A DNA stretch of 64,000 bases from Autumnicola lenta (GCF_031846515.1 NZ_JAVRHO010000011.1:68848-132847); one strand, 5' to 3'; numbered from the stretch's first letter, positions 25,846-34,436 are shown. The notes: a model not told the origin generated them from the sequence alone. Numbers and translations: made by a program.

Positions 25846-25915
25846 TTCTAACTTCTAACTTCTAACTTCTAACTTCTAACTTCTAACTTCTAACTTCTAA
25901 CTTCTAACTTCTCAC
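25846..25915. repeat. Heptanucleotide tandem repeat directly after the ftsX stop
   Basis: Nine exact TTCTAAC units (25846-25908) and a variant TTCTCAC (25909-25915) end exactly at the reverse-strand ftsX stop codon at 25916-25918. Confidence 0.95.
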
Positions 25916-26794
25916 CTAGTAATATAATTCATCGGTCTTCAAATTAAGAAAACGCGAGGTCGCTATATATGTGCTTATCCAGGTGATAATCACACCCATT
26001 AAAAATATTCCTATAAAAAGTGCTGCGAGTAATTGCACATCTCCCAAAAGGTTTAATTCACCAAAACTTTTATTCAGATAATAAAGGACGGCAGCCATTC
26101 CTATAAGCGCAAGTATAGCGCCAATAATTCCCAATTTTACACTTTGCCAGATAAAAGGCCTTCTTATAAAACCTTTTGTGGCGCCCACCATTTGCATGGT
26201 TTTTATGATAAAACGCTTGGAATACACCGCCAGTCTTATGCTGCTGTTAATAAGTAGCACTGCGATAAACGTGAAAATAGCGCTCACTACAAGCACCCAA
26301 AAGCTTATCTTTTTCACATTTTCGTTAAGCAAAGCAATCAGGGGTTGATCATAAATAACTTCGTCAACAAAGTTTTTGGCAGTAAGTTCTGCAGCAATTT
26401 CGTCTACCTGTTCCGAAGAAACAAAATCGGCATTCATATAAATATCAATAGAATTCTGAAGCGGATTGTATCCCAGGAATTCCATAAAATCTTCTCCAAT
26501 TTCCTTACTGTGTTCTTCTGCAGCTTCTTCTTTGGAAACATAAGTGGTCGACTTAGTGTAATCTGCCATGGCCAGGCTCTTCTTCAGTTGCTCAATCTCC
26601 ACTTCTTTGGCCGTGTCTTTAAAATACACGGTCATCGCAATCTGTTCCTTAAAATGATCGGCTACTTTCTTGGTATTGAGTACCAGCAAGCCCAAAATTC
26701 CCAACAAAAAAAGTACTAAGGAAATACTGATTACTACAGAAAAGTAGGAAGAAATCAGTCGGCGTTTTTGATACCGTTCAAAAGATGTGCTCAT
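25916..26794 (-). CDS. ftsX: Cell division protein FtsX (permease-like)
   Basis: 292 residues. One N-terminal membrane helix (about 18-40), a periplasmic domain of about 125 residues, and three C-terminal helices (about 170-192, 220-243 and 262-284): the MacB/FtsX layout. VGATKGFIRRPFIWQSVKLGIIG is the typical intracellular loop. FtsX works with the ATPase FtsE to activate cell-wall hydrolases at the septum; ftsE is not in this window. First gene of the operon ftsX-DUF3098-uppP-mntA-hepT-truB-tonB-tag. Confidence 0.93.
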   Translation of the reverse strand: MSTSFERYQKRRLISSYFSVVISISLVLFLLGILGLLVLNTKKVADHFKEQIAMTVYFKDTAKEVEIEQLKKSLAMADYTKSTTYVSKEEAAEEHSKEIGEDFMEFLGYNPLQNSIDIYMNADFVSSEQVDEIAAELTAKNFVDEVIYDQPLIALLNENVKKISFWVLVVSAIFTFIAVLLINSSIRLAVYSKRFIIKTMQMVGATKGFIRRPFIWQSVKLGIIGAILALIGMAAVLYYLNKSFGELNLLGDVQLLAALFIGIFLMGVIITWISTYIATSRFLNLKTDELYY

Positions 26795-26913
26795 ACAGCG
26801 GACTCAGATTTTTGTGTAAAAATAAGAAAGTTCGGCTTTCCAGTATTTAAAAACGCGTAAAGATTTGTTTTATTTAGTTCCCTTATCTATTTAAAGTAAT
26901 TATGTTCTTAAGG

Positions 26914-27000
26914 GAATAAAAAGAGGTTATCTAAGAAGCTATACTTTCGTTCATCTGACTTTTTTCAGAAGAACAATTGTTTAACTTTTTAAATAACCTC
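26914..27000 (-). terminator. Terminator of the lipoprotein gene
   Basis: On the reverse strand GAGGTTAT and ATAACCTC (plus-strand 26993-27000 and 26923-26930) pair around a loop that contains the smaller hairpin CTGA/TCAG, followed by TTTTTATT. Confidence 0.65.
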
Positions 27001-27025
27001 AGTAATATTTTGTAAGCCAAATAGA

Positions 27026-27439
27026 CTATTCTTCTATCACAACAGCTGTGTCTTCTGTTAGGATATTTTGGTTTTTCAACCATTCGTTATAACCGGCTTC
27101 ACTCATACTTGATTTCATTGCAGAAGAACTTACTGCCGTTCCTTCAACGGTAACAGTTGCAATAAATGGATAGCTTCCATAACGAACAACCCCGTCTATA
27201 AGAAGATCGTATTCCGGGCCGGCGCTTTCTAATGCTTCATCCATAGCATCTTTAATGTTCCATCCAATTCCAAGAAAGTAAGTTTTCTTACCTTCAGTTT
27301 TCACTCCCTGAGAACGGTCTATGTCTAAATTGACATTTTTCGAGCTGATGACGGTAAAATCTACAAGCCGCATTGAACAACTTGTTAAACTGATGGAGCC
27401 AATAATGGCTAACAAAATAAATGTAATTCTTAAATTCAT
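27026..27439 (-). CDS. Lipoprotein of unknown function
   Basis: 137 residues. Signal with lipobox SLTSC (cysteine at residue 21). The rest has a small alpha/beta pattern: VDFTVISSKNVNLDI, a helix IKDAMDEALESAGPEYDLLIDGVV, then YPFIATVTVEGTAV. That pattern is seen in small lipoproteins of Bacteroidota annotated only as hypothetical. No partner gene adjacent. Confidence 0.75.
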   Translation of the reverse strand: MNLRITFILLAIIGSISLTSCSMRLVDFTVISSKNVNLDIDRSQGVKTEGKKTYFLGIGWNIKDAMDEALESAGPEYDLLIDGVVRYGSYPFIATVTVEGTAVSSSAMKSSMSEAGYNEWLKNQNILTEDTAVVIEE

Positions 27440-27613
27440 AAATATTTGGTTGATTTAAGTTCCTACTCATATGGCTTTTCGGTTCGGCCCCGTTTGATGG
27501 TTTCTGGACTCCGCTACGAAGTTATAAAAAAATGTTAATTTAAAAAGGGGGATTATTCCCCCGTCCTTATTATTTGTTTTTTCCCAAAAAGGACGACACA
27601 GATTTCTAGTTTC

Positions 27614-27621
27614 TTAAATTT
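27614..27621 (+). promoter_or_regulatory. -7 element of panE
   Basis: TAAATTTG matches TAnnTTTG and ends 13 bases before the ATG at 27635. Confidence 0.5.
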
Positions 27622-27634
27622 GAAAAAAACACCT

Positions 27635-28561
27635 ATGGAAATACTTGTATATGGCATTGGAGGAGTTGGAGGTTATTTTGGCGGAAAACTGGCAAAAGCA
27701 GGATATGAGGTGAGTATGATTGCCCGCGGAAAACACCTGGAAGCAATTAAGGAAAACGGACTCGAAGTAGAGAGCATCAATGGAAACTTCACTGTACATC
27801 CAAAACTGGCAACTGATGATGTAGCTGAAGTTCCCGCTCCCGATTTGGTGATCCTCGGAGTGAAATCCTGGCAAATTTCCGAAGCTGCAAAAGATATAAA
27901 GTCGATAATTGGCAAAAATACGATGGTACTTCCTTTGCAGAATGGTGCCAGTAATGCTGAAAAACTTATGGAGGTAATTCCAAAAGAGAATGTTTTAGGA
28001 GGATTATGTCGGATTATAGCTTTTAAAGAAGGTCCCGGAAAGATAAAACACCCTTCTATTGAACCTTACGTCACTTTTGGGGAATTGGATAATACTAAAA
28101 CCGAGCGAATTCTTCAGTTAAAGAAAGTTTTTGATAATTCGGGGGTGAATTGTGAAATTCCGGAGGATATTCAGCTGGAAATCTGGAGGAAATTCCTTTA
28201 TATCACTACGGTAAGTGCAATTGGAGGCCTTACCAGGGTGTCTATAGATAAAATTCTGCAAAGCGACTACCTTAAGGACATGATGCGCAAAACTGCTGAA
28301 GAGGTTCTGGCAGTTGGCAATAAAAAAGGCATCGCTTTGACTTGGGAACATGTAGAAAAAGCACTTAAAGTTGCAGAGCAGCAGCCAAAAGGAACAACTG
28401 CTTCTACGCAGCGGGATATTATGGAGGGAAAACCTTCAGAATTGGAAAATTTCAATGGGTATATTGTAAAGGAAGGCGAAAAATGGCAAATATCGACCCC
28501 CGTTAACCGGTTGCTTTATGAGCTGGTGCTGCCAATGGAAAAAGAAGCCAGGAAAGCTTAA
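27635..28561 (+). CDS. panE: 2-dehydropantoate 2-reductase (ketopantoate reductase)
   Basis: 308 residues from the ATG at 27635. This start puts the Rossmann motif GIGGVGG at residues 7-13, as usual; an upstream TTG at 27620 lies inside a TAAATTTG -7 element and is unlikely. NADPH-dependent reduction of ketopantoate to pantoate in the coenzyme A pathway. The C-terminal domain carries EIWRKFLYITTVSAIGGLTR and the STQRDIMEGKPSELENFNG catalytic region. No other pan genes are nearby; a paralogous oxidoreductase is possible. Confidence 0.85.
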   Translation: MEILVYGIGGVGGYFGGKLAKAGYEVSMIARGKHLEAIKENGLEVESINGNFTVHPKLATDDVAEVPAPDLVILGVKSWQISEAAKDIKSIIGKNTMVLPLQNGASNAEKLMEVIPKENVLGGLCRIIAFKEGPGKIKHPSIEPYVTFGELDNTKTERILQLKKVFDNSGVNCEIPEDIQLEIWRKFLYITTVSAIGGLTRVSIDKILQSDYLKDMMRKTAEEVLAVGNKKGIALTWEHVEKALKVAEQQPKGTTASTQRDIMEGKPSELENFNGYIVKEGEKWQISTPVNRLLYELVLPMEKEARKA

Positions 28562-28602
28562 GAATCTCTCTGCTATTGGGCAACCCGACAAGTATAAAAT
28601 TG

Positions 28603-28610
28603 TAAATTTG
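28603..28610 (+). promoter_or_regulatory. Probable -7 element of leuS
   Basis: TAAATTTG, with a TTG at 28576-28578 (24-base spacing, slightly long). It would give a leader of about 90 bases containing a palindromic repeat. Confidence 0.45.
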
Positions 28611-28627
28611 CAGGCAATTAGTGATTA

Positions 28628-28691
28628 ACGTCTCTGCGAACAACGGGAAGCAGTCTTAGATTGCCGCGTGATTTCATTGTTCGCAATGACC
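28628..28691. repeat. REP-like palindromic repeat of the GTCATTGCGA type
   Basis: TGCGAACAA (28635-28643) and TTGTTCGCA (28677-28685) are exact inverted arms. The flanks (GTCATTGCGAAC on the reverse strand, GGGAAGCAGTCTTAGATTGC inside) resemble a widespread intergenic repeat of many bacterial genomes. It lies in the leuS leader. Confidence 0.65.
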
Positions 28692-28708
28692 AATAGTTAA
28701 GAGAAGAA

Positions 28709-31700
28709 ATGAATTACAACTTCAACGAAATTGAAGCCAAATGGCAAAAATACTGGGCCGATAATCAAACTTTTAAAGCTAAAAATCCTGGCTCCCCTCC
28801 TTCGGAGGGGCTGGGGGAGGCTTATTACGTGTTGGATATGTTTCCATATCCTTCCGGGGCAGGGCTGCATGTGGGGCATCCGCTGGGGTATATTGCCAGC
28901 GATATTTACGCGCGTTACAAGCGCCACAAGGGATTTAATGTCTTGCATCCGCAGGGGTATGATAGTTTTGGGCTTCCGGCAGAGCAATATGCCATTCAAA
29001 CCGGCCAGCATCCGGCGGTTACTACAGAGAATAATATAAAACGTTACCGCGAGCAGCTGGATAAGATTGGTTTTTCTTTTGATTGGAGCAGGGAAGTGCG
29101 CACCAGTAATCCCGAATATTATAAATGGACGCAGTGGATTTTTATCCAGCTTTTTGAATCCTGGTATGATCATGAGCAGGATAAATCCCGTGCAATTTCA
29201 GAACTTGAAGAGATTTTTGCTTCGGAAGGGAATACAAAAGTAAAAGCAGCCTGTGACGATGATGTTGAAGATTTTACTGCGGAAGAATGGAATGCTTTTT
29301 CTTCTGAAGAAAAACAGAAGATTCTACTTAAATATCGACTTACTTATTTAGCTGAAACCGAAGTAAACTGGTGTCCGCAGTTGGGAACAGTGCTCGCGAA
29401 CGATGAAATTGTAAACGGAGTTTCCGAACGTGGCGGCTATCCCGTGGTTCGGAAAAAAATGACACAATGGAGCATGCGTATTTCTGCCTTTGCAGAACGC
29501 CTTCTTCAGGATCTTGATAAAATCGATTGGACCGAGAGCTTAAAAGAAAGTCAGCGTAACTGGATTGGGAAATCGGTTGGAGCAATGGTTGAATTCCCCA
29601 TCCTATCCTTCCCCGAAGGGGAAGAGAAAGCACAACGGGGATATATGACTGGAGGAAACAATTCCCATTTGCTTCTTGAAAAGGCGAGGGAAAACAGGAA
29701 TGATCCTACGGATGCAGAAAGAATTCTTTGGAAACATCTGCGCAATAAAAATTTAGGCTATAAGTTTCGTCAACAACATCTTATTTATGATTTTATAGTA
29801 GATTTTGTTTGCCTGTCAAAGCGATTAGTTCTTGAAGTTGATGGAGGAATTCATGATTTGCAGATTGAAGAAGATGAAAACCGAACTGCGATAATTGAAA
29901 GCAAAGGATTCAAAGTCCTAAGGTTTAAAAATGCAGAAGTAATTGGAGATATTGATGCCGTTCTTGAAAAAATTGAAACTGCTCTTTCTGGACAACCTCA
30001 TGTTAGTGAGAAAGTCCAAAAAGCTCCCCCTTCGGGGGCTGGGGGGATTCGTGTTTTTACCACCCGTCCCGATACGATTTTTGGAGTAACTTTTATGACT
30101 TTGGCACCGGAACATGAACTGGTGAAAAAAATCACCACTCCGGAACAGAAAGAAGAAGTTGAAGCGTATATCGCTGCCAGTGCGAAACGCAGTGAACGTG
30201 AGCGTATGGCAGATGTGAAGTCGATAACCGGTGTTTTTACGGGTGCTTATGCAGAACATCCTTTTACCAAAGAGCCGGTGCCAATCTGGATTGGGGATTA
30301 TGTGTTGGCGGGTTACGGAACTGGAGCGGTAATGGCTGTGCCTTGTGGCGACCAGCGTGATTATGATTTTGCAAAACATTTCGACTTACCAATTATCAAT
30401 ATTTTCGAAAATGCTGATATTTCTGAAGAAGCTTTTTCGGGAAAAGAAGGAACGGTCATCGCAAATTCAGATTTCCTTAGCGGACTAAAATATAAAGAGG
30501 CGCTTCAGAAAGCGATCCTGGAACTGGAAAAATTGGGTCTTGGCTACGGAAAAACAAACTACCGACTTCGGGACGCTGTTTTTAGCCGACAAAGATATTG
30601 GGGAGAGCCTTTTCCTATTTATTATAATAATGGTCTGCCACATCCCATACCTGAGCACTGCCTGCCACTCGAACTTCCCGAAGTAGAGAAATATCTCCCA
30701 ACTGAAGAAGGTGAGCCGCCTCTGGGACGCGCTGAAAAATGGCACTGGGATGAAAAAAATGAGAAGGTGATATCTCAAGAGGAATTTGAAAGTTCCCCTT
30801 TAGGGGGCGGAGGGGGCTTGGAACTAAATACTATGCCTGGATGGGCGGGAAGCTCATGGTATCTTTTCAGGTATATGGATCCGCATAATGAGGAGACCTT
30901 TGTCTCTAAGGAAGCGAAGCAGTATTGGGAAAACGTAGATTTATATATAGGTGGAAGTGAACATGCTACTGGGCATTTATTATATTCCCGTTTCTGGACA
31001 AAATTTTTAAAGGACCGCGGATACCTTACTGTTAAAGAACCTTTTAAGAAGCTGATCAACCAGGGGATGATCCTTGGAACGAGTGCTTTTGTTTACCGTC
31101 TTGAAGGGGAAAATGTCTTGATATCCAAAAACCTAGTTGGCAAAAATGCTGTACAACCTATTCACGCCGATGTTTCCCTGGTAAATTCTTCAGATGAGTT
31201 GGATATTGAAGGTTTTAAAAAGTGGCGTCCGGAATTTGCTGATTCTAAATTTCTAACAGAAGAGGATGGGAAGTACGTGGTAGGCCGCGAAGTTGAGAAG
31301 ATGTCCAAATCCAAATATAACGTGGTAAATCCGGACGATATTTGTGAAAATTACGGTGCCGATACTTTAAGAATGTATGAGATGTTCCTGGGGCCGTTAG
31401 AACAGGCAAAACCCTGGAATACTGCCGGAATCACAGGAGTGCATAATTTCCTGAAAAAACTTTGGAAACTTTATCATTCCTCCCCCAGCCCCTCTGAAGG
31501 AGGGGAGAACAGTTTCTCTGTTTCAGATGAGCCGGCATCCAAAGATTCGCTAAAAACTTTGCATAAGACGATTAAAAAAGTGACTGAGGATATTGAAAAT
31601 TTCAGCTTTAATACTTCGGTTTCCACGTTTATGATCTGCGTGAATGAACTTTCGGCTCAAAATTGTAATCAGCGGGAAGTACTGGAGCCGCTTGCAGTTT

Positions 31701-32002
31701 TAATCGCGCCTTATGCACCCCATATAGCGGAAGAATTATGGTCGAAATTGGGCAATTCTGAGTCCGTGGTTACCGCAGTATATCCTGTTTATGAAGAGAA
31801 GTTCCTGGTGGAAAGCACCAAAAATTATCCCATTTCCTTCAACGGAAAAATGCGCTTTACCATGGAATTGCCACTTGATATAAGCAAAGAAGAAATTGAG
31901 AAGACGGTATTGGAAGATGAGCGATCAAAATCATATTTATCTGAAGCAACCCCTAAAAAAGTAATAGTTGTTCCTGGTAAAATTGTAAATATTGTAATTT
32001 AA
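28709..32002 (+). CDS. leuS: Leucine--tRNA ligase with an inserted DUF559 nuclease domain and in-frame palindromes
   Basis: 1097 residues, about 150-170 longer than usual. Class I synthetase that charges tRNA-Leu. The HIGH motif is HVGH at 54-57, KMSKS is at 864-868, and the CP1 editing domain restarts at RVFTTRPDTIFG (448). Between VGAMVEF (about 290-296) and that point lies a foreign segment (about 297-447) holding a complete DUF559/Vsr-like domain: TDAERILW near 335, FIVDF with D365, LEVDGG with E376 and D378. Three more insertions of about 10 residues (GSPPSEGLGEA near 28, SSPLGGGGGLE near 695, SSPSPSEGGEN near 925) are encoded by GC-rich palindromes. The frame is open throughout and the synthetase motifs are intact, so the enzyme is probably functional. 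Confidence 0.95.
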   Translation: MNYNFNEIEAKWQKYWADNQTFKAKNPGSPPSEGLGEAYYVLDMFPYPSGAGLHVGHPLGYIASDIYARYKRHKGFNVLHPQGYDSFGLPAEQYAIQTGQHPAVTTENNIKRYREQLDKIGFSFDWSREVRTSNPEYYKWTQWIFIQLFESWYDHEQDKSRAISELEEIFASEGNTKVKAACDDDVEDFTAEEWNAFSSEEKQKILLKYRLTYLAETEVNWCPQLGTVLANDEIVNGVSERGGYPVVRKKMTQWSMRISAFAERLLQDLDKIDWTESLKESQRNWIGKSVGAMVEFPILSFPEGEEKAQRGYMTGGNNSHLLLEKARENRNDPTDAERILWKHLRNKNLGYKFRQQHLIYDFIVDFVCLSKRLVLEVDGGIHDLQIEEDENRTAIIESKGFKVLRFKNAEVIGDIDAVLEKIETALSGQPHVSEKVQKAPPSGAGGIRVFTTRPDTIFGVTFMTLAPEHELVKKITTPEQKEEVEAYIAASAKRSERERMADVKSITGVFTGAYAEHPFTKEPVPIWIGDYVLAGYGTGAVMAVPCGDQRDYDFAKHFDLPIINIFENADISEEAFSGKEGTVIANSDFLSGLKYKEALQKAILELEKLGLGYGKTNYRLRDAVFSRQRYWGEPFPIYYNNGLPHPIPEHCLPLELPEVEKYLPTEEGEPPLGRAEKWHWDEKNEKVISQEEFESSPLGGGGGLELNTMPGWAGSSWYLFRYMDPHNEETFVSKEAKQYWENVDLYIGGSEHATGHLLYSRFWTKFLKDRGYLTVKEPFKKLINQGMILGTSAFVYRLEGENVLISKNLVGKNAVQPIHADVSLVNSSDELDIEGFKKWRPEFADSKFLTEEDGKYVVGREVEKMSKSKYNVVNPDDICENYGADTLRMYEMFLGPLEQAKPWNTAGITGVHNFLKKLWKLYHSSPSPSEGGENSFSVSDEPASKDSLKTLHKTIKKVTEDIENFSFNTSVSTFMICVNELSAQNCNQREVLEPLAVLIAPYAPHIAEELWSKLGNSESVVTAVYPVYEEKFLVESTKNYPISFNGKMRFTMELPLDISKEEIEKTVLEDERSKSYLSEATPKKVIVVPGKIVNIVI
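28790..28822 (+). repeat. GC-rich palindrome inside leuS, copy 1
   Basis: CCCCTCC-TTC-GGAGGGG stem (28794-28810) followed by CTGGGGGAGG. It encodes part of an extra loop before the HIGH motif. The copy at 31,479 is its inverted counterpart. Confidence 0.9.
29594..30045 (+). mobile_element. DUF559 nuclease domain inserted in frame in leuS, bounded by inverted palindromes
   Basis: The left edge carries CCCCATCCTATCCTTCCCC with the perfect hairpin CTTCCCC-GAA-GGGGAAG (29608-29624). The right edge carries CTCCCCC-TTC-GGGGGCTGGGGGGATT (30024-30047). Read inward from each end the two edges are similar and inverted. The roughly 100-residue domain between them (about 29,640-29,990) has the DUF559 pattern, with the acidic residues expected of a Vsr/PD-(D/E)XK-like nuclease still present. 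Calling this a mobile unit is an inference from architecture. Confidence 0.7.
29597..29635 (+). repeat. GC-rich palindrome inside leuS, copy 2 (left edge of the DUF559 insert)
   Basis: Perfect 7-bp stem CTTCCCC-GAA-GGGGAAG at 29608-29624. Confidence 0.85.
30021..30047 (+). repeat. GC-rich palindrome inside leuS, copy 3 (right edge of the DUF559 insert)
   Basis: CCCCC-TTC-GGGGG stem (30026-30038) followed by CTGGGGGGATT; same orientation as copy 1. Confidence 0.85.
30791..30825 (+). repeat. GC-rich palindrome inside leuS, copy 4
   Basis: CCCC-TTTA-GGGG core followed by GGCGGAGGGGG, all enclosed by an exact outer pair AGTTCC (30791-30796) / GGAACT (30820-30825). Confidence 0.85.
31478..31508 (-). 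repeat. GC-rich palindrome inside leuS, copy 5 (inverted copy of copy 1)
   Basis: The reverse complement starts CTCCCCTCCTTC and continues with an AGAGGGGCTGGGGGAGG-like block, differing from copy 1 at essentially one position. It encodes the SSPSPSEGGEN loop. Confidence 0.9.
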
Positions 32003-32104
32003 CCCCCTAAATAATTACGATAGAAATAAAAATTATATTCTTTTTTATGAGCACCCCCTGCGTTTGAATATTTTAATTTAATTTGCGTCAAAAATATTCT
32101 ACTT

Positions 32105-33202
32105 ATGAAAATCGGGGTGCCTAAAGAAATTAAAAACAACGAGAGCCGCGTGGGAATGACTCCTGCTGGTGTACTGGAACTCACCAAAAGTGGACACAAG
32201 GTTTTTGTGCAGTCTACTGCGGGTGATAACAGCGGATTTTTAGATGAAGATTACTCAGCTTCCGGAGCCGAGTTGCTTCCTACCATTGAAGATCTTTATG
32301 CCAAAAGCGATATGATCGTCAAGGTAAAAGAGCCTATTGAAAAGGAATATCCCCTGATAAAGGAAAATCAGGTAATTTTCACTTATTTTCATTTTGCTTC
32401 TAATCGCGAGCTTACAGAGGCGATGATTAACAGCAAATCCGTTTGTATTGCTTATGAAACGGTGCAGGAGCCTTCGGGAGCTTTACCTCTGCTTACACCA
32501 ATGTCTGAAGTTGCCGGAAGGATGGCGATACAGCAAGGAGCAAAATATCTTGAAAAACCTGTAAAAGGAAAAGGATTATTATTGGGAGGAGTGCCCGGCG
32601 TGCGATCTGGAAAAGTCTTGATTCTTGGAGCCGGGACAGTTGGGATTCAGGCAGCAAAAATGGCTGCAGGGCTTGGAGCTCAGGTTACGATTATGGACGT
32701 GAATATGGATCGTTTGCGGCATGTGAATGATATTATGCCCAGCCATGTAGTAACTGAATTTTCAAATGAATATAATATCCGGAAACATCTTCGCACGCAC
32801 GATCTTATAATTGGTGCTGTTTTAAATACCGGGGCAAAAGCTCCGAAACTTATTACACGAAATATGTTAAAAGAGATGGAGCCGGGGACTGTAATTGTGG
32901 ATGTTGCGGTAGACCAGGGAGGGTGCATAGAAACTTCACGGCCTACAAGCCATGAGGATCCTATTTATATTATAGATGATGTTGTGTATTATTGTGTGGC
33001 AAATATGCCGGGTGCTGTTCCGCACACGTCCACTCTTGCTTTAACTAATGTTACGCTTCCTTATATTTTAAAGCTGGCTTCGGGCTGGGAAGCCGCCTGC
33101 TCACAAGATGCAGTTCTATCCAAAGGTCTAAATATTGTAAAAGGTAAGATTGTATATGAAGCAATAGCTGAAGCGTTTGGCTGGGAAGAAATTCTTACCT
33201 AA
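32105..33202 (+). CDS. ald: Alanine dehydrogenase
   Basis: 365 residues. NAD-dependent reversible deamination of L-alanine to pyruvate and ammonium. N-terminal MKIGVPKEIKNNESRVGMTP with the conserved substrate-binding arginine, KVKEP near residue 77, and the NAD motif LGAGTVGIQAAKMAAGLGA near 180. The C-terminal signature is NMPGAVPHTSTLALTN. Normal length. Own transcription unit with a terminator. Confidence 0.96.
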   Translation: MKIGVPKEIKNNESRVGMTPAGVLELTKSGHKVFVQSTAGDNSGFLDEDYSASGAELLPTIEDLYAKSDMIVKVKEPIEKEYPLIKENQVIFTYFHFASNRELTEAMINSKSVCIAYETVQEPSGALPLLTPMSEVAGRMAIQQGAKYLEKPVKGKGLLLGGVPGVRSGKVLILGAGTVGIQAAKMAAGLGAQVTIMDVNMDRLRHVNDIMPSHVVTEFSNEYNIRKHLRTHDLIIGAVLNTGAKAPKLITRNMLKEMEPGTVIVDVAVDQGGCIETSRPTSHEDPIYIIDDVVYYCVANMPGAVPHTSTLALTNVTLPYILKLASGWEAACSQDAVLSKGLNIVKGKIVYEAIAEAFGWEEILT

Positions 33203-33228
33203 AACTTATAATTTCTTGATAATATAAG

Positions 33229-33260
33229 ATGCCGTTGCCATTAGGGAGCGGCATTTTTTT
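33229..33260 (+). terminator. Terminator of ald
   Basis: ATGCCG (33229-33234) pairs with CGGCAT (33249-33254), then a run of T. Confidence 0.8.
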
Positions 33261-33320
33261 AGATATACCAGGTATACATGGAGTGACAATAAATAATAAA
33301 AATAAAGAATAAGAATGCCT

Positions 33321-33848
33321 TTAGGACAAATAAATATCCACCAGTCCTTCAGGAGTGTTGAGGTAAATGACTTTATTTTCCTTATCTACTTTTTCCAAAA
33401 ACTCATCGTTCATGGGAATAAGTATGTCTTTACCATCCTTTTTAATTTCAAATAAGGCCTGCGCCGTATTATCGTTTACAGATACTATTTCGCCAATATC
33501 ACCATGGTGAGCATCTATTACTTTAAAGCCGATAATTTCGTGAAAGTAAAACTGATGATCTGCCAGCTCTGGAAGCATGGTAAGGGGCAGGTAGAGTTCG
33601 CAGCCTATGATGTCTTCGGCATCATCTTCGGTATTAATGTCTTCAAATTTGGCGCGAAGTAGTGTGCTTTTGTGAAGAGCACTTTTTTCAATAAAAAATG
33701 GAACCAGGTTCTCGTTGTATTCAACGAAAACCGATTCCATTTCTGTGTAAGTTTCAGGTTCATCAGTATCGAGTTTAATCAATACCTCTCCCTTAAAACT
33801 GAATTTACTAACGATCTTGCCAAGATAGAAACATTCTTCTTTTGTCAT
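33321..33848 (-). CDS. rimM: Ribosome maturation factor RimM
   Basis: 175 residues. Assembly factor for the 30S head that binds S19. Starts with an N-terminal beta-barrel (CFYLGKIVSKFSFKGEVLIKLDTDEPE) and ends in a PRC-barrel (HQFYFHEIIGFKVIDAHHGDIGEI ... ILIPMNDEFLEKVD). It follows rpsP in the same direction with an 18-base gap. Confidence 0.95.
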   Translation of the reverse strand: MTKEECFYLGKIVSKFSFKGEVLIKLDTDEPETYTEMESVFVEYNENLVPFFIEKSALHKSTLLRAKFEDINTEDDAEDIIGCELYLPLTMLPELADHQFYFHEIIGFKVIDAHHGDIGEIVSVNDNTAQALFEIKKDGKDILIPMNDEFLEKVDKENKVIYLNTPEGLVDIYLS

Positions 33849-33866
33849 TTTTCGTTAGAAAAGGTT

Positions 33867-34436
33867 TTAAGATCCTGCTTGTTCCTGCTTTTCGTTTGCT
33901 TTAGCTTCGTCAGCAGTTGCTTCCTCTACCTCACCGGCGGCGGCAGCTTCCTGATCTTCTGCAGTTTCCTCAACCTCTGGTTGGGCAGCAGCGGCAGCTT
34001 CAGCTTCACGTTTAGCGTTGGCAGCCTTTTCAGCTTCAAGAGCTTTAGCTTTTTCAGCTTCCTGTTCTTTGGTTAAATTCTCTTTCTTAGCGTCAATTTT
34101 ACCTTCTTTTTCTTCTAACCAAGCCTGGAATTTCTTCTCGGCCTCTTCTTCAGTCAAAGCACCTTTTTTAACACCAACAGCAAGGTGTTTTTTCAGTAAA
34201 ACTCCTTTATAAGAAAGGATAGCACGGGCAGTATCTGTAGGTTGTGCCCCGTTCTGTAACCATTTTACTGCGCCATCAACATCTAATTCGATAGTTGCAG
34301 GATTAGTGTTTGGATTATAAACACCTATTTTATCAAGGTATTTACCATCTCTTTTTGCACGCGAATCTGCGGCAATAATCCAGTAAAAAGGTTTTCCTTT
34401 TTTACCGTGTCTTTGTAATCTTATTTTTACAGGCAT
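33867..34436 (-). CDS. rpsP: 30S ribosomal protein S16, with long acidic/alanine-rich tail
   Basis: 189 residues, about twice the E. coli length. Residues 1-80 are classical S16 (MPVKIRLQRHGKKGKPFYWIIAADSRAKRDG, then NTDTARAILSYKGVLLKKHL-type ending). The remaining hundred or so residues are a Glu/Ala/Lys-rich, probably helical or disordered tail of the kind common in Bacteroidota S16. Operon with rimM. Confidence 0.96.
   Translation of the reverse strand: MPVKIRLQRHGKKGKPFYWIIAADSRAKRDGKYLDKIGVYNPNTNPATIELDVDGAVKWLQNGAQPTDTARAILSYKGVLLKKHLAVGVKKGALTEEEAEKKFQAWLEEKEGKIDAKKENLTKEQEAEKAKALEAEKAANAKREAEAAAAAQPEVEETAEDQEAAAAGEVEEATADEAKANEKQEQAGS

Noticed and set aside
25846..25915. Tandem array considered as a CRISPR-like repeat
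   Set aside because: Seven-base units are contiguous with no spacers and no cas genes are present.
27620..27634. TTG start for panE
   Set aside because: It overlaps the TAAATTTG promoter element and would put extra residues before the Rossmann strand.
29594..30045. Intein in leuS
   Set aside because: No splicing-block motifs (N-terminal Cys/Ser, His-Asn end) are seen at the edges; the domain is DUF559, not a LAGLIDADG or HNH intein nuclease.
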